This document shows, one piece after another, positions 62,705 to 64,000 of a stretch of DNA of 64,000 bases; within the stretch, counting starts at the first letter, position 1; every line of letters starts with the position of its first letter. The DNA is from Volutella citrinella. Taxonomy: Eukaryota; Ascomycota; Sordariomycetes; Hypocreales; Nectriaceae. A program made the position numbers and the translations under genes. The DNA lies in the NCBI GenBank assembly GCA_034401135.1, contig JAWZSP010000004.1, positions 186,001 through 250,000 of the forward strand, given 5' to 3'. Below the pieces are notes generated by a model. The model was given only the letters and a program-made list of their open reading frames with translations. It was not told the origin of the DNA and made no database searches.

Positions 62705-64000
62705 GATGGCTACAGCTGGCCTGACGGCGAAGCGGCCACGAGGGGATTGATTCTGACGGGGAGTCCAGACGAGAGGAGGCTAAGCGAGCGAGACGCCGAG
62801 AGGTGGATTTATTCGCAGGTGGTGACGAGGCTGCGCATGGCCGATGCGACAGCGGAGCTTTTGTCGGGCGGCAGCGACGGAAGGCCGATCCGACGAGGTG
62901 GGGGGCAGAGGAGACTGCAGGTCTGGGGCGAAATGAGGTGTCTTCCTCGAGGCTGCCGATGCGTGGATATTCGATTTCGTGGGTTGCTGCTGGTGGAGAG
63001 AGAAGCGGGAAGATGGGCACAGCGTGGCGGTGGTGATGCGGGAATGGAGAAGAACCGAACAGACCATGGATGACGACGGAGAGCTGCCAGCTGGGTGGTG
63101 CTCGTAGTGGTTTGTGGCTCTTTGGGCTGTCCTTGGGCGGGTTGCAGGGCGCTCGGTGGGCGCGGGAGGACAGCAGAAGCCCATTAACCTCCAGTGAGAT
63201 CGAGGCGGGTGGAGCGGTGGAGGCCAGCAACGCGATGGAGTGGCTGTGAAGGAGCGAGGTGGTTGGTCGGCTCCCTGTTGCCCGGGGCTGGGGCTGGGGG
63301 CCGAATTGAGGTACGATGTGGGCAGACGGGAGGTACTGGGTACTTGCCCTGACGGGTTGTCTCATCATTTGATGGTTGGCCAGACTCTTAATCGGCGGTA
63401 TAAGGGAGCATCCCCGGTTTGCAGACATGGTGAAATATCTGCCGACACCTACAGCAGTTGCAGCGGAATGCCAGGAGCCGCTCGTGGTGGACGGATGTCT
63501 GCTAGAACGGAACGGTATCATGCATGGTCCTGATTTCTGTATGCACGTTGCAGCGGGATTACGTTGACTTACAGCTCCAGCCCGCCCGTTCCATCCAGGG
63601 CGCTGAAGTCGGCCCTAACTGTACTACCCCACGGTTGGGCATAGTGCGCAGGGATGGAGGAGTCTGCATTGAGTCGATTATAGAGCAAATAATCTCCGTA
63701 AAGACCCATGGATAATACCAGTACGGACTGAAGGAGAAGCGCCAATGTGGTGGCATAGGTAGGTACATCATGGATGGCATCTTCGTTGGAGGTACCCCGT
63801 ACTTTGACATCGTGTGGTGAAAGCCCGGTGTGGAACTTGGGAAGAAGCACTGGAAGCAAGCTCCTTCCCTTTTCCGCCAATGTGCTCATGCCATCGACGC
63901 AGCCTTCCTCTCTTGGACTGGGCTGCCCTTTTTCGGTCGCTTGTTGCCGAGGTCACGAGGACATCCAGAGAGCAGCTCTTGTCTGTCACTCTACCTCAGG
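62705..64000. other. SYP1 upstream region to window edge
   Basis: About 1.3 kb with no supported gene. The first ~500 bases are purine-rich on the plus strand (pyrimidine-rich in SYP1 orientation), typical of a promoter/5' leader. The last 400 bases show short frames only; part of a gene beyond the edge cannot be excluded. Confidence 0.4.

Overview
The window is nuclear DNA of a filamentous ascomycete, most likely a Sordariomycete (Hypocreales-like). The evidence is short introns (about 44-220 nt) with GTAAGT/GTGAGT donors and CTAAC branch sites, GC-rich third codon positions, a fungal Dicer-1, TAM41, SYP1, MAD1 and SUV3 orthologues, a Pol III tRNA with an anticodon-loop intron, and repeat copies carrying CpA-to-TpA (RIP-type) differences. 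No prokaryotic, viral or organellar segment was seen. The exact species cannot be read from the sequence.

Layout. 0-5 kb: a truncated FAD-dependent oxidoreductase (minus) stands head to head with an APC-family permease (plus), with three GATA sites in the shared promoter; a GNAT acetyltransferase follows. 5-9 kb: an F-box-like protein, a ubiquitin C-terminal hydrolase and a MYND-like zinc-finger gene with an in-frame TAG. 8.7-12.1 kb is gene-free. 12-20 kb: three fungus-specific genes of unknown function (disordered, polytopic membrane, Q/Y-repeat). 20.6-31 kb: tRNA-Thr(CGT), dcl1, a large uncharacterised basic protein and a dual-specificity-phosphatase-like protein. 32-39 kb: SUV3, the R-SNARE NYV1, a small conserved-looking protein and a membrane-anchored SDR. 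39-45 kb: a DUF2235 hydrolase and a peroxisomal (SKL) enoyl-CoA hydratase. 45-50.7 kb: an RBM25-like PWI splicing factor head to head with mitochondrial bS21m, then a single-pass membrane protein whose frame is broken. 51-64 kb: MAD1, a frame-broken AN1/APH phosphotransferase gene, TAM41 and SYP1.

The genes are mostly independent housekeeping functions: mitochondrial gene expression and lipid synthesis (SUV3, bS21m, TAM41), mitosis (MAD1), endocytosis (SYP1), vacuolar fusion (NYV1), splicing (RBM25-like), ubiquitin recycling (UCH) and RNA silencing (DCL1). The only functional cluster suggested is the nitrogen-scavenging set at the left edge. The most notable non-genic items are two inverted, RIP-diverged copies of a ~0.25-kb MITE with TA-flanked ~30-bp TIRs (16.7 kb and 44.6 kb) and a ~144-bp foldback at 31.7 kb. 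The most notable genic items are a start codon split by an intron (bS21m), three stopless introns whose length is a multiple of three, and three coding frames broken by a point stop or apparent one-base deletions.

All exon structures were derived by eye from splice consensus and frame continuity; none is supported by transcripts here.
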